From Panicum virgatum (lineage: Eukaryota > Streptophyta > Magnoliopsida > Poales > Poaceae): a DNA stretch of 64,000 nt. Position numbers and translations under genes: made by a program. The stretch spans positions 28,097,120-28,161,119 of the forward strand of contig NC_053145.1 of assembly GCF_016808335.1 (NCBI RefSeq), in the 5' to 3' direction. Under the pieces are notes generated by a model. The model worked only from the letters and a program-made list of their open reading frames with translations, searched no databases and was not told the origin of the DNA. Below, piece by piece: positions 34,015-46,500 of this stretch. Position 1 is the first letter of the stretch, and the number at the start of each line of letters is the position of its first letter.

Positions 34015-34980
34015 AGCACTCTCCCACTCACTTGTAAACACACACTCAAAGGAGCAATTCTCTCTTCTCAAGTCTAGAGTAGGTTAGTAGTTGGGAGTTA
34101 GAGTCGAGTCGAGCTTGTCTCGGGGATCCAGAGTCGTCATCAGAGCTCGGTAAAGCTCTTGTATCTTTTCCTTTGACTATTTTAATATAAGTTATCTTCT
34201 TTATTTACTTGAGTCAGCATTACTTTCCGCAAGTATTTATCTTCCCAAGTACTAGTACTTGTCTGCGGGAGTAAGTTTTACCTCTAGTTCAGTTTAATAA
34301 GTTCCCTTACTTGCTTGTTGGAGTTAGTCTTATGGGCTTTCTCGCCCGTACTAGTGTAACTCAAGTTAGTTCACTAGGTTGAGGGGGATTTCACTTGAAG
34401 GCCTCAAGAGAAATCCTAGTACCGAGAGTAGACATGGTGTCTAACTCAGAGCTAGCTAGAAAGAGTGTTCCACCCCACGGTACCGCAGTGGTAGGTGGCA
34501 AGTGGTGACAGCCTTGTCCGTCCCTCGTAGTCCACCACGTTCAGGTGTTTTCATAGCAGTAGGATTGCCAAAAGTATGTTGGGCCCCTTCTCACCCCAGT
34601 CTGCGCCCTTCGCTTAGGCCGCCGAAGTAAGCTCCTGGTTTCGACATCAAGTTAGAAACTTAGATTAGCTCTAGTGAGACTAGCTCAGTAGTTTAGAAGT
34701 GTTTCAGGAGTACTTTCTCGCTCGTTGTCCTCCCAGCTACTACCACTCTAAGATATAGAATCTCCTGTGTGTCACACGGTCATAGTTTGGCCATTTACCT
34801 CATCAGTTATCTAGCTTACCCCTGCTGAAATAGTCGATCGATAACTTCAGTAAGGGTTGTCACTACAATTTACAATACACTTTACCATCCCTGAGGAATA
34901 CTCCAAGGTGAAGTGCTACACCGGTGAATTCTGTGCGCTTGCAGAATACCTATTCAGATTGAGCATAAGAGACACCAACA

Positions 34981-35983
34981 CTTGCCTGAGCTGCAGTGTC
35001 TGTATGCTTTGGCGAACAAGATTCGCTTCTCGCCCGTCAGGAGCATGCTCGCTCATTGGCAGAAGATGATTTCGGGCAAAAGCCCCATCGACATAACCTC
35101 TCTGGTCACTCACGTGTCGAGGTATGTCAAAGCGACGGAGGGCGCCGATGTCACCTTCTTGCCCGAGACAGAGGAGTACAGATACAAGGTCGTTCTCGAG
35201 CGTTTTGTGCAAGGGCACATGATGCGAGAGGGGTCAAGAAATTCTATCTTTATGTGTTACCCCGGGTACGATAGGGAGATCAAGCTGCCATGCCCGATAC
35301 TCTCTCTCTACTCGGTGAAAAGTCTCACTTTGCAGATAGAGAAAGGAGAACCCGCACGGCGGAGTGTTGCAGGACCACAGATGAGGAGCAGGACCCAGCA
35401 TGAGCAAGCCGAAGCAGGACCATCACAACGGACACCCCCGGTTCATACCTTGGCACAACCAGGGCCGTCCACATAGAACATGAGCTTCGAGGAGGCATAC
35501 GGACACTACACCTATACCAACCCAAACCCGCATCAGGCCAGCGGCAGTGGGTACGCCGGTGGGCAAGAACCATACTACCCTCCAGGTATGCATCTGTCTT
35601 ATGGTCCACAGGTGGGTCCTTCATCGTTAGCACACTTAAACTATGAGGACCCGATTCTCTGGAGCATCTCAGATCTCTCGAACCGCATCACCACCCTTGG
35701 CACACAGCAGCAACAAATGCAGGATACAATGACACACAACACACATCTCACTCAGCAGAGCTGGGGGTTGACATCCGCCTTGCAGTACGATGTGTCCAAC
35801 GTCTTCATTCACTTGGGCTTGGACTACCAATAGTCCCAACCATTCCAGCAGCACCAGCCATACTAGCAGCCCGATCAGGAGAACAATGATGATGAGGAGA
35901 ACAATGATGACGAGGAGTAGGACAATGATGGTGAAGATGAGAACCCCGACGAGGGAGAACAGGACTCCGATGAGGAGGACTGA
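34981..35983 (+). pseudogene. Gag-like ORF of H2, 5' part missing
   Basis: The frame starts abruptly after the H1 LTR with ELQCLYALANKIRFSPV, equivalent to the middle of H1 gag, and continues through AHWQKMISGKSPIDITSLV and FMCYPGYDREIKLPCP. A TAG at 35474 and more TAGs (35831 and later) interrupt it; several stand where CAG would be expected. The C-terminal part has a Gln-rich, coil-like stretch and a strongly acidic tail (ENNDDEENNDDEE) up to a TGA at 35981. The N-terminal half should lie on the far side of the H1 insertion, left of the window. Confidence 0.75.
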
Positions 35984-37425
35984 GCTTCATCGAAGCTTGG
36001 GGGGGTCACACTACTAGGTAAGTCATCACATGCGTCCTTTCATTCAGCAGCCATGCCCTAAAAAATTAAATAATAATAATGATAATAATAATAATAATCT
36101 CATAACAAAAATCCTAAAAATATTTTCATACTTTTGAATAAAATTTATATGAGTGGAAATCCGTGTAAGCTCTTACTTTGGATATGATGAATAGTTGCTC
36201 TGTTTAAACCTTGTATGTGCCTCGTATACAGCTTTTTACTCTCCTAGTCCATGAACTAGTTGGCACATAATAGTTCCACCAAAAATCTGGTTGTGTGGAG
36301 GCATGAGTTTAATTTCCAAAGTCTAAGTTGTTGCGGGATTCGAGATAACCCAAACAAGATTTAAGCTGCTTGCTCTAGTAGGGAACCTCTTGGAATTCTT
36401 TTGAAAATTAAAATTTTGGTGAAGGTTTCTCCATGGTTAAAATGACCCATCTAGAGCCTTAAATTTTCGTAACCCTCTATGAGCTATCTGAAGTTACTCT
36501 GAGCTTTGTCGAACAATGTGTTCGCTTCGGGAATGGTACTTGCCATCTACAGGTCTTTCTCCCTCACATACCCATTTTTTGCTAGCCCAAAGATGTCTTG
36601 TCCGTCAGTCACCTACTCCGGGTATTGACATCCACTCTTGCCAGGCATACACCCCGCAACCATAAAACCAACATCCCAAGCATTTACCCATTCATCCCAC
36701 AAAGGTCTTCCCCTATCAAAACTCCAAAGAATTAAAGTCATTTAAACAAGGGAGAGTGGAGTTATCTTCTTTAAATAAAACAAAAAAGAGAAGAAAAGAA
36801 AGAAAGAAAGAATTCCACTATCCATCCCTAAAGGAATTGCAAAATAAGGAGTTCGAATAAGACCAAATTCCATCCAAGTGGGGATCCATCTACTCCATCT
36901 CCCTCAGATATTCCATCCTCCATAAGACCGGAATTTTGCTAAGTACCGACCCCGTCGCAGGATCACTCTTCGGCTCAGCAATACAGGTAACCAAGGTATG
37001 CAAACATCTTCCTACCCATAAACTTCATATATCATCCTTAGAAGTAGGAAGAACAATGGTCAAAAACTCCGACCATAAGTGAGGATCATACACTTTGAGT
37101 GACTCGAGAGTACCACTGGGGACACTAAACTTCTTTTGAAAAATCTTGCAAAAACTCTAAGCTAGGAACCTGAACAGGCAGCAGGAAACATTCCGGTGAA
37201 GATTGTTCAGTCCATCAATCGCTCAACACCGAGGGATGAGAAAAAAATACGCCCCATCCTCCAGAACCTTAGGTATAGCCAACTTATTCACAGTACAGAC
37301 GGGAAGAGTAATATGCTGGGCACAAGGTACCTGTAGGGGGTGAACATTGACACAACTCCTGATCCGCCGAGCCTCAATTTAAGGTTTGCTCGAGGATGAG
37401 CAAAGGTTTAAGCTTGAGGGGGGGG
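35984..37425 (+). other. 3' non-coding part of H2 with polypurine tract
   Basis: No ORF worth naming. Contains an (AAT)n microsatellite (36070-36098) and an A/G-rich run (36781-36812). Ends GTTTAAGCTTGAGGGGGGGG, the polypurine tract before the LTR at 37426. Counterpart of 19947-20270 plus 27395-28430 in H1. Confidence 0.7.
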
Positions 37426-39131
37426 TGTTGACGGCCATTATTTCACATTCTAGCTGTCAACTTCTCGGGAATAAAATGAGTTTTATACTATATTCCATTC
37501 ATATTTTATTTATTTCTAACGAGTTCCACCAGTTTTAAATGAGTTTTGATTTCAGGAGCAAGTGTACCAAAACTGGATGAAAATGGGCAAAACCCCAGGT
37601 CGACTGGCCTCTCCTGGCCGGCCGGCCTGGCACCCCCACACATAGTGCCACGTCTTCGATCCAGGGACAATGTGACATGAGTACAATGCGCCTGAGTTGT
37701 GGATTGGATGACGGTTTAATCAGACAGACCGAAAGGTATTAGCATGGATCCAAGGACCCACAAGTCAGCTCAAGTTCAAGTGTAAATCAGTGATCCACCT
37801 CCCTGGACAAATCACAAGTGTGGAGTGCAATGTCGGTGCAGCGGAGGGCCGAGATGTGCCAGAGAGAGGTCGACCGGCCTCCCTCAGGCCAGCCGGCCTA
37901 GCACGTGCACACGTCGAAGTCAAGCAACCCACACCGATACCAGGAGAAGATCAGGAGCGTCCAGGAGAAGGCGGTAGCTAGATGGCCACATCCCTAGGCC
38001 GGCTGGCCTAGGGAAGGCCTGCCGGCCCCACTTGGACGCCCCTTGAGCTTGCTCTTGGTGTGGAAACTAAGGTCAACCGCCACATTTGCTTACCACTGAC
38101 GCCAACTATTTTACCGGCCAAGAACCAACCTTGGAAGACTATAAATAGAGATCTCATCCATCACTTGTAACACACACCATTGGAGCTCTTCTCTCTTTAA
38201 TTCACTTTCTAGAGTAGGTTAGTAGCTTGGGAATTAGAGTCGAGTCGAGGTTGCTTGGGATTCCGAAGTCGTCGGAAGTCTGGTATAGCTCTTGTATCTT
38301 TCTTTTGGCATTATAAATATAAGTTATCTTCTTTACTTTTCTGAGTCAGCTTACTTTCCGCCTTCTTTTATCTTCTCGAGTCTGAGTGTTCAGCTCGAGC
38401 AAGGAAGTTGTACCTTTAGTTTAGGCTAAGTTATCTCTCTACTAGTCGGGATCTTATCTTACGGGTTTTCTCACTCGAACTAGAATAACTCAAGTTAGTG
38501 CTCTAGGTTGAGGGGCATTTCTCTCGAAGGCCTCGAGAGAAATCCTAACACTGAGTGCAGACGTGGTGTCTGAGCTTAGTGTTAGGTAGAAAGTGTGTTC
38601 CACCCCACGGAACCGTTGTGGTAGGCGGCAGGTGGTGACAGCCCTGTCCGTCCGTTGTAATCCACCACATTCGGGTGTTTTCATAGCAGTAGCCCAGGTT
38701 GCCATTGGAGTCCCCTCTCATCCCTTTCTGAAGTCCTTCCTCTTCCAACCGCCGAAGTAAGCTCTGCTTTCCCGAAGACTAGTTAGGTGTTTAGTCTGAT
38801 CTAGAGAGGCTAGCTCGATAGTTCAGAAGTGTATCAGGTGTCTTATATCGCTCGTTGTCCTCCCAGCTGCTACCTCTCTAAGGAGTTGAGCCTTCGTGTG
38901 TCACTCGGTCATCGATTGGCCATTTATCTTATCTATCTATCTGGTTTACCCCCATCTAGTTAGTCGGTTGATTAAGCTAGTACGGTTATCCCTCGATTTA
39001 CGATACTCTTTATCATAGTGCTTCCTTGAGGAAAAATACTATACCCTGGAATACTCCAATGTGAAGTGCTACAACTGTGATTCTATGCGCTTGTAGAATA
39101 TCTATTCTTTTGGGCATAAGAAATGCCAACA
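37426..39131 (+). repeat. 3' LTR of H2, uninterrupted
   Basis: 1706 bp, TGTTGACGGCC to TGCCAACA. It has several GGCCGGC-type palindromic blocks in U3 (37615-37630, 37868-37900, 37993-38012), TATAAATA at 38140-38147, and the leader GAGTAGGTTAGTAGCTTGG shared with the other H LTRs. It is inserted in element Y; the right flank starts GCTAT. Confidence 0.88.
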
Positions 39132-40229
39132 GCTATTCAGGCACTCGGCATCCTAAGGAACCGTGTGCAAATGCATCACACATGATGAAGGAGTCCGACT
39201 CCTCAGCAAGATCCACTCGGGTATCTGCGGCAACCACGCATGAGCCTGCACTCTAGTGGGCAAAGCCTTGCGATCAGGCTTCTACTGGCCCACGGCCCTG
39301 GCCGACGTCCGGAACCTCGTCTGGCGATGTGCCGGGTGCCAGTTCTTCTCCAATCAGCAGCACGTCCTGGCTTAGGCCCTACGGACGATACCTCCCTCTT
39401 GACCATTCACCTACTGGGGACTCAACTCTATGGGACCCCACAAGACGGCCGTCGGCGGGTACAATCACATATTCGTGGCGATTGATAAGTTCACAAAGTG
39501 GATTGAAGTTAAACCCGTGACGGCCACTACAGCCACCCAGGTAGCCGAGTTCATTGAAGAAATATCACACCGGTTCGGAGTGCCTAGTCGGATCATAACC
39601 GATCTGGGACTACTGCCAAGAAAGCTACATTGACGTCTACTATGCCTCCGTGGCGCACCCCAGGTGCAATGGCCAAGTCGAAAGGGCCAATGGCTTGATC
39701 CTCCAGGGGCTCAAAGCAGAATTTTCGATCCGATCAAAAAATACGGTGCAAAGTGGCTCCAAGAACTACGTAGAGTAGTTTTGGGTTTTCGCACCCAGAA
39801 AAGTCGGGCCACCTGCTACTCGCCATTCTTCATGGTGTACGGTTCTGAAGCAGTCTTGCCATCGGACATAGCTTTTGGTGCCTCACGCATCCAGAACTAT
39901 GACGAAAACGAAGCCGAAATGACTCGGCGCATTGATATCGACTCGGCAGAGGAGCGACGCCTGTTGGCCTCCCTACAACATGCGAGATATGAGCAGCAGC
40001 TCCGGCGCTATCATGATCGCAACATACAAGAGCGCGACTTCAATATCGAAGACTTGGTTCTATGAGGAACCCAGTCAACAACCAGTGCCAACAAGCTATC
40101 CTCCCCCTAGGAAGGACCCTTCATCGTCAATCAAGTAGTGGTTCCCGGAACCTACTGCTTACAAAGGCATGACGGCACCGATGTGGGCAACAAATGGAAT
40201 ATCGAGCACCTGCACCGCTTCTATCCATA
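39132..40229 (+). pseudogene. pol: Integrase pseudogene of element Y
   Basis: Pieces in shifting frames give the zinc-finger end (CAGCQFF near 39330) and core motifs IDKFTKWIEVKPVT, GVPSRIITD, YASVAHP and NGQVERANG, then PFFMVYGSEAVLPSDI and a C-terminal basic/GPF region ending near 40229. The first catalytic aspartate is replaced (GLNSMGP where family members have GLD). About ten residues are lost after ITD, and stops occur (TAG at 39374, TGA near 40063). The lineage is Tat rather than Tekay: no chromodomain, and different core motifs. Confidence 0.85.
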
Positions 40230-40691
40230 GAAGTATAGGAAAATGCAAAGATATGTACCTATCCACTCATTTAATAAAGTTTGTTCCATGTTATTTATCA
40301 CATTTCATCTGCTCTGTTCATCACCATGTCATTTTTAACACGCTTGGAGGCTGAGTCTCGGCCATCCAGCCAGCCCCCACTCGGACTCCGGCCAGTCGGA
40401 CAAGAACAACCCGGTCCTGTATTTATGAACACAGCTAAGTATGTCTTGGAATTACTCTGTGTCACCCTAACTCATCACACACATTGATGATCAGCTTTCA
40501 ACGGCCATCGGAAGGGCTCAGAGTCGACTTCCTAACTACTCAGCAAATTCAGAAAATACTCAGAACGAGGGCATAACTTAAAAGCGACTAAAAAATAAAC
40601 ATTATTTACATAACCATTGTTTCAAAGTGGCCCACACTGACCAACCTATTTTGCAGCAAAATAAATATAAAAAAATCCTCGGGGTGACAAC

Positions 40692-41576
40692 CTACAAGTC
40701 GGCCACGATGCGCTTGGCGATGTCCAGGATGCTGGCATGATTGGCCTCCCAGTCTACCTCGGAGCAGTCGGGAGGAACGCCATCGCCCACTAGATCCAGA
40801 TCCACCTCCGGGTAGTGGGACTTCACCAACCCCAGGGTGTGTTGCATGGCATCCCCGGCTATTCCCTTCACAAAGGCCTCTAGCCGCTCTGATAGGCTCT
40901 CCGCTGTGGCCATGCCTTCCGGCTCGAACGCCTCCAGCAGAGCATCCAACTGCCCGCTCAGGCGATCCAGCGTCACCCGGGCCACGGTCACCTAGCCCTC
41001 CGCTTTTGCAGAAAAGCACTCGGCTACATTAGCCTAAGTGATAAACTCAACTTTACAACAATTGTATGATTTCCGACTCATACGAGCTCGGGCCTGGCGC
41101 TCCAGGCGGAGCTTCTCCTCTGTCACGACCTCACGAGCTTCGGCCACCTCCCGGAGAGAGTGCAGCTCCTCATTGGCCTTGGTGCAGGCCTCCAGCTCTG
41201 AAAAACAAGCAAGTCAGAGACGAAAAGTGCGAAAAGGACTCGGTTCGACAAAAATCCGACTCCTTACCGTGCTTCTCCTTTCACAGAGCCTTCTCGGCCT
41301 CCATCTTCTCGACTTCAAGTCGGTGACCTCGCACCTCCAGCTCGACCAGTCGGGCGTCGAGCTTTGCCACTCGGCCGATGGCGATGCTGCCCTCGGCCAA
41401 CTCCTAGGCAGCCTGTTCGGACAGCTCCACCAGGGCCTGCCAAACAACATGGCGTCACAAGACAACCTCTACAACAACAAGTCAGATATACATGGGAAGA
41501 GGAAGGGAACTTACCCCGACCAACTCGTGGGCCAGCTTGGCAGAGTGTTGGAATTTCTTAACGTCGCCACTAGGAG
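40692..41576 (-). pseudogene. Antisense multi-exon ORF of element Y (coiled-coil protein)
   Basis: Read leftward, coil-rich exons are separated by introns with good borders: 41437-41514 (GTAAG...GGCAG) and 41198-41267 (GTAAGG...TTTCAG), then a further intron after the GTATGAG donor near 41080. The last exon (to 40692) reads VARVTLDRLSGQLDALLEAF and ends ...AKRIVADL-stop. Interior exons give LDARLVELEVRGHRLEVEKM, a heptad-like pattern. Stops at 40992-40994 and near 41404 (TAG in place of an expected CAG) kill it. Such antisense proteins are known from Tat elements, but their role is not established. Confidence 0.65.
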
Positions 41577-42484
41577 GGGTTAGTTCCCAGTAACGGTGCT
41601 AGAAATGCGTGTTGACTTTCCTTAGCGTAATTACTAGGAATGGGGGTGTTAAGCCCATCCCCAGCAACTGCACCAAGGACTACCACTCTCATGGTATAGT
41701 CTATATGATTACAGATGGGTTCTGCAAGCGCACGGATATACTGTTGTAGCATTTCACCTGGAGAGTAAGGGTATCGTTATTTATATTTTTCCAAAGGATG
41801 GCAGTGGCAAAGGTACTGTACTTAACATTAATCATGACATCGTTCCTCAAGTAATAGGCAAAACTCTAGTGGGGGTAAGCCATGATATAAAAGATAAAAC
41901 AGGGTAATGTGACACGATCACACATCCAACACCCAAGGAAGAAAGAGAGAAAAGAACAAAGGAACAAAAGAACAAAAGGATGAACTAAACTATCTTATGT
42001 TATGTTAGCTGGAGCTTAGGCTAGGCTAGGTGTCCAAGTGTATCTATTCAAAGCAACGATTATGTTTGAACATGGTTAAGGCTACAGACACCAAAAAAAG
42101 GGATAAAGGGGAGAAGGTCCTGCACTGGAGAACATCCAATCCCGTTACCTCTTTATGTACCTCCTACACCAAACCCGAACATCGGGGACTTCACTAAACA
42201 CAACAACTGTTGATACGCCAGATGGACATGGCTATCACCTCATTCCCTCTACCCCTTTCACACTGTGGAGCATGGGAATATCCAATGGATCCCTCATACC
42301 CGAGCACCACGCTCGTGTACGAGGTCACTACTCTAATGCCCCTAGGACTCCCACCCTCCGGATGGTCAAGCAAAGCACTAGAGCAATCTCGAAAGCACAA
42401 CGAACAATTATCCAACCCCCGAACATCTGGCCTAAACATACTCGTCACACAGCTCATGATAAACATAAGCATGGATTGATAAAC
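41577..42484. other. Unrecognised repeat-like sequence, no gene
   Basis: 908 bp between the end of the Y antisense ORF and LTR K. It contains CTGCAAGCGCACGGATATAC and neighbouring phrases that I remember from grass repeats without being able to name a family. The ORFs (up to 126 codons) overlap one another in several frames and resemble nothing. Probably a truncated retrotransposon leader. Confidence 0.4.
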
Positions 42485-42865
42485 TGTGGCAGAACCAGTT
42501 TGAATTACACCAATCCGAGTGCACTAAACATCTAAACGCACCTCAACTGGTATAATCACTGGTCTGTCGGGTAAAATCCTGATGAAACCACTTGACATCG
42601 GATCGTAACACAAGTATACATCCCGCACGAAGGCGAGTCAGAGATACACCATTCCACAATATTTTATATCACATTGATAAGAGGTATAATTTACATCAAA
42701 GTTTGAAACTAGAAAGTTGAAGTTCTAGCTTTTACAACTTATTACTAAAGGAACTTTAAAGAGGTTTTATAGAAACTAAATGTAAAAGAGAAGTTCTACA
42801 TCGTAAAAGTAAAACACGACTATACACATGTCGCAACGGATGTCCTGTTAAGCCCAAACAAGACG

Positions 42866-42975
42866 TCACTCGATTGAGTTATCGCCGGTCGTGGATGGTT
42901 CCCACTCAATAGACTAGCCAGGAGGTAAAACACTAGGCCAAGTCAAACTAGTGTTTTGGTCCTCACAAGTTATCC
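42866..42975 (-). pseudogene. Exon 2 of the LTR gene in K
   Basis: After the acceptor GATTTCAG the phase-1 frame reads CEDQNTSLTWP, then LPPG, TAG, SIEW, ending in TGA at 42866-42868. The TAG (42914-42916) stands exactly where LTR I has TGG. Codon pairs against I are mostly synonymous (CTT/TTG, CCG/CCT, TTG/TTA, CCG/CCT, TCA/TCT). Confidence 0.5.
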
Positions 42976-43549
42976 CTGAAATCAAAATCACATGCGAAAC
43001 TGAGTATAATAATACTCAGCAAGACTACCCCGACTAAGGGTATATATAAGCCCTTTAACTAGACATGCTAGGCTTGGAAAGGTTCTAGGGTTTCTTTTTG
43101 TGAAAAGCAACAAAGAGTATGTCCTTAATTTTAGCTTTCAGGTTCTAGTTTCATTAACCATTCTAGGTTTGCATCTATCTATACAAGCATGGTAGAAAAT
43201 TATTTGCATCCAACAAAATTGAGTATCATCTTTGTTGCACTTCTTACTCTATGTGGCAAAGAGATTAAGCAGTCTCAATATCCGTGAGCAGCGGAACAAT
43301 TCGAACCGAATTTCAATCCTTGCAAGGTAAACCAAACACACACTTGGAGCACTATCGAGTCACTCCCAAGCAACATTTTTCCTTTCATTCCGGTTCATGG
43401 ATCGGTGCCACTCTCCCCGACTATAGGGCACCAACCTCGTCCCTCATAGTCATAGTGTAGCGCTACATTGTTTAATAGGGTACCAACCTCGGCCCTCATC
43501 CATTTTATTCATCTTATCCCTAAGAGAGAGTGGGAAGTATGTCCACTTG

Positions 43550-46500
43550 TGTAACACCCGGTTTATAAAAGAACATAAACCGAGCAATCATATACGTGCC
43601 AGGATCAAGTCACACGTATATACAACAGAATGAACAGTATATCATAGCACATATCACGTAAAAAGATATAATAAAGCGAATACGAATGTTATTTATTACA
43701 TTAATGACAAAAATGTCTGATACAGCGGAAGCGAAGTACAAAATGCGATAAAGACTCTCCGAAGCTGAAGCAGGGCGCCACAGGGACGTCGACTGGGAGA
43801 CGAACACCTAGAAGTCCTCGTAGTCCTGGTAGCGCTGGACGAACTCCCTCGTGTCGGTAGGAACTGAGCAGCAGTAGCGTATCCAAGAGGAAAAAGTAGA
43901 GAAGAGGCAAGAGTACACAACTTGTACTCAATAAGTATAACACAAACTATGAGGCTCTAAGGTTGGCTGACTCAACTGCATTAGCTTTTAAGTCTTGGCA
44001 AAATTTTATTAAAGCTATTTACTACGAGTTGATGAATTACCATTAACCCTGTTACATAGTAATTAATCAGAATTAATCATACTACTACTGAGAACCAAAC
44101 CGAAACCAAGCCACCAAGGTAACCCCGAGAAGCACCTCCCTCGTCGGAAGGAGATAACTCCACTAATCAAAAGGAGGATCTGGGCCGCTCATAATCGTGA
44201 GCACTGGCTAGTATACCAGTTTTACACTCTGCAGAGGTTGCACATCTTTACCCACAAGTCGTGAGCTACGCCAGTTGTTCATCACACTTCCTTAGGTGAG
44301 ATGACTAGCGACTCACTACGAGGCCTTTACAAAGAAACTCGTTGGTAGGGAGTAACTGCGAGGGTGGATCGGCTACTATGGAGCAGGTCTAGTGGGCGTC
44401 AAGACACGAAGCACAGACGAGGCCACTCAGCACGAGGGCCATAGAAGCTTACCACCCCTGCCCCGCAGGTAAGTTACTCCAAACCAAAAAGATCTAATTA
44501 TTATGCCAAGTCTATCCCATTCTAGCCTTGTGGTAGCGCTGTTGTCCCAGGTTGTCGCTCTATGAACCGGTCCTTATGGAGAGTGGCCAACCAAGCACTA
44601 AGCACCATGCTGGCCCCCTAAACCATGTTTCTACAAAAACCATATTTTAACGAGACGTGAGCCACTCAAGCACGAAGCACAGAGGGCCACTCTCAGAATT
44701 AAGTTCAAGTAAACCATTAATCAAATTAGTTAAAAAGGACCAGAGTATGTTATCGCGCAGCAACCTAGCACAACTAACCAAAATGCAACCCAAAGGTATA
44801 TATAAAGGATATAAAGTGGCTAGGAATGTCCTTATAGGCATACAGTATTAAAATGCAGTATGAAATTGTATTTAAAATGATAGGTTGTTCATGTTATACT
44901 TGCCTTCCTCGTACTGCTCTGGCTGCTGCTCAAACTGCTCCGAAGACGGCTGCTCCAGGGTACTGGTACTGGGGCTCCTCAGATGGATCAACGTCTACTC
45001 ACGAACACATGGCCAAAACAAAGCACAATAATAAACATACAAGCAAACACTAACAAAAATTAAGAAACAGTACATCAATACATAAAAACAGCACACTAAA
45101 CTAGTCTAAAGCTATTCTACACGTTACAACGATCGCGTGGATATAAAGAACGCTAAAAACGGAGCTAAAACGCATAAACTAGGCCTAAAACTAGTTCTAG
45201 GGGCTTATTTGTAAGAAAACTGAAGTTCCAGGGGGTTTTCTGCAAAAACCGAGGGCTAAAACGTAATTAAACTAAAGCTTCAGGGTCTAACTCGCAAAAA
45301 CGTCATGTGTGGACTGCGGGTTCTATTCTGGTAAAACTCAGGGGCTAAAACGATAAAAACAGGGCTTATCCGTAATTTTCTTTTGAACTAACAGGACCGC
45401 GGGTTGATTAGAGAAAACTCTAGGGTCTCTTTAACAAAAACGCCAGGGCGAACCGGTACGGGTGGATTCAGGCCGCTGGATCGGGATCTAGCGGTCCAGA
45501 TCCGATCGATGGGGGTTCTAATCTCCTGCGTTCATTTTCGATCTGACGGCCTAGGGCCATCGGGCGTGGGGGCGGCGGCGCTGACCGCCAGGAGACCAAG
45601 CTCCGCGGCGGCGCTGCGCGGGAGCTCGCCGGACCTGGCCAAACGTGGCCGTCCGGGGGTCAAATCGACCCGTTTTTGGGTCTGGGGTGACCTACGGGGC
45701 ACATGTAGTCCACCTGGGCTCTAAACGGAGCTCGGGGACGCTCGGCTGGGGCTCGCCACGGCGCGGGGCGGACTGCGCGGCGGCGCATCGCCGGCGTAGG
45801 GCGGTTCGGGGTTTCCCGGCGCTATATCTACCAAAATCTAGCGCCAAAAGAAGGGGCGGATCGTTGTGAGGCTCACCGAGGGCCTGTGGTGGCCGGAGCT
45901 GCTGCGCAGGGCGGCCGGCGTCGAGGATGGGCGGCGGCGCTAGGCGGAGCTCGGTGGCGGGGCCGGTACGGGGGTGCTCCAGGCGCTGGATCTGCCGGAG
46001 GGGGTCCGTGCGGGTCCTGCGAGGGTGGTCCAGAGCCAAATGAGTCCGGTGGTCACCGGAGGTGACGAATTGAGGCGGAGCAGGGGCTCCCCGGCGTGGA
46101 GGTCGCGGCGGCGCTCCGGTCCGAGCAGAGGCAAGGCGGCAGCTAGGGTTGTGCGGCGCTGCGGGGTGAGATGGGGGGCGCAGAGGGTCTCGGGCAGTGT
46201 TTAAAGGAGGGGGGGGGGCCGAGGATCCTGGGCGTGCGTGCCCAGCGTGATCCCGGCGGGGATAGCGGCCGCAATTCTCGGCCGGGCGGGGCGGGTCGCG
46301 CAACGGCCGTGCGCGGACCCAGGCTCTGGTGGCGAGGTTTCTAGAAGGAGGGCGACGCTCGGGAGGGGCTGGCAGGTGGGGTTCGTGCCCGGGGCGGCTC
46401 GGGTGAGGCAGGCGGCCCACGGCGCAGCGAGGCTCGAGCGGGGCAGAGGAACTAGGCGAGCAGAGTCGCGCGGCACGGGGAGGAAGAAAGGAAAGGGAGG

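Larger units (their letters stand above)
28431..34980 (+). repeat. 3' LTR of H1, interrupted by solo LTR I
   Basis: Starts TGTTGACAGCC (28431) and ends CACCAACA (34980); without I it is about 1.68 kb, matching the H2 LTR at 37426-39131. Preceded by the H1 polypurine tract, it is the 3' LTR of H1. Directly after it comes the middle of another gag-like frame rather than a primer site, so H1 seems to have inserted into the gag of H2. TATAAAG is at 34008-34014. Confidence 0.85.
39132..41576 (+). mobile_element. Element Y: degenerate Tat-lineage Ty3/gypsy fragment
   Basis: Contains the integrase end of pol on the plus strand and, beyond a non-coding stretch (40230-40690), an antisense ORF with introns. 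This arrangement is known from Tat-lineage (RIRE2-like) grass elements. It is cut on the left by H2 and on the right by unrecognised sequence near 41577. No LTR of Y is visible. Confidence 0.75.

Noticed and set aside
36070..36098. Short regular A/T array checked as possible CRISPR or satellite
   Set aside because: Simple (AAT)n microsatellite in plant DNA; no spacers.
40281..40690. Possible plus-strand gene after the Y integrase
   Set aside because: Only short ORFs; the sequence matches the expected non-coding gap between pol and the antisense ORF.
42155..42535. 126-codon ORF in unrecognised sequence
   Set aside because: Overlapping frames on both strands of similar length, low-complexity composition, no known motif, no homologue elsewhere in the window.
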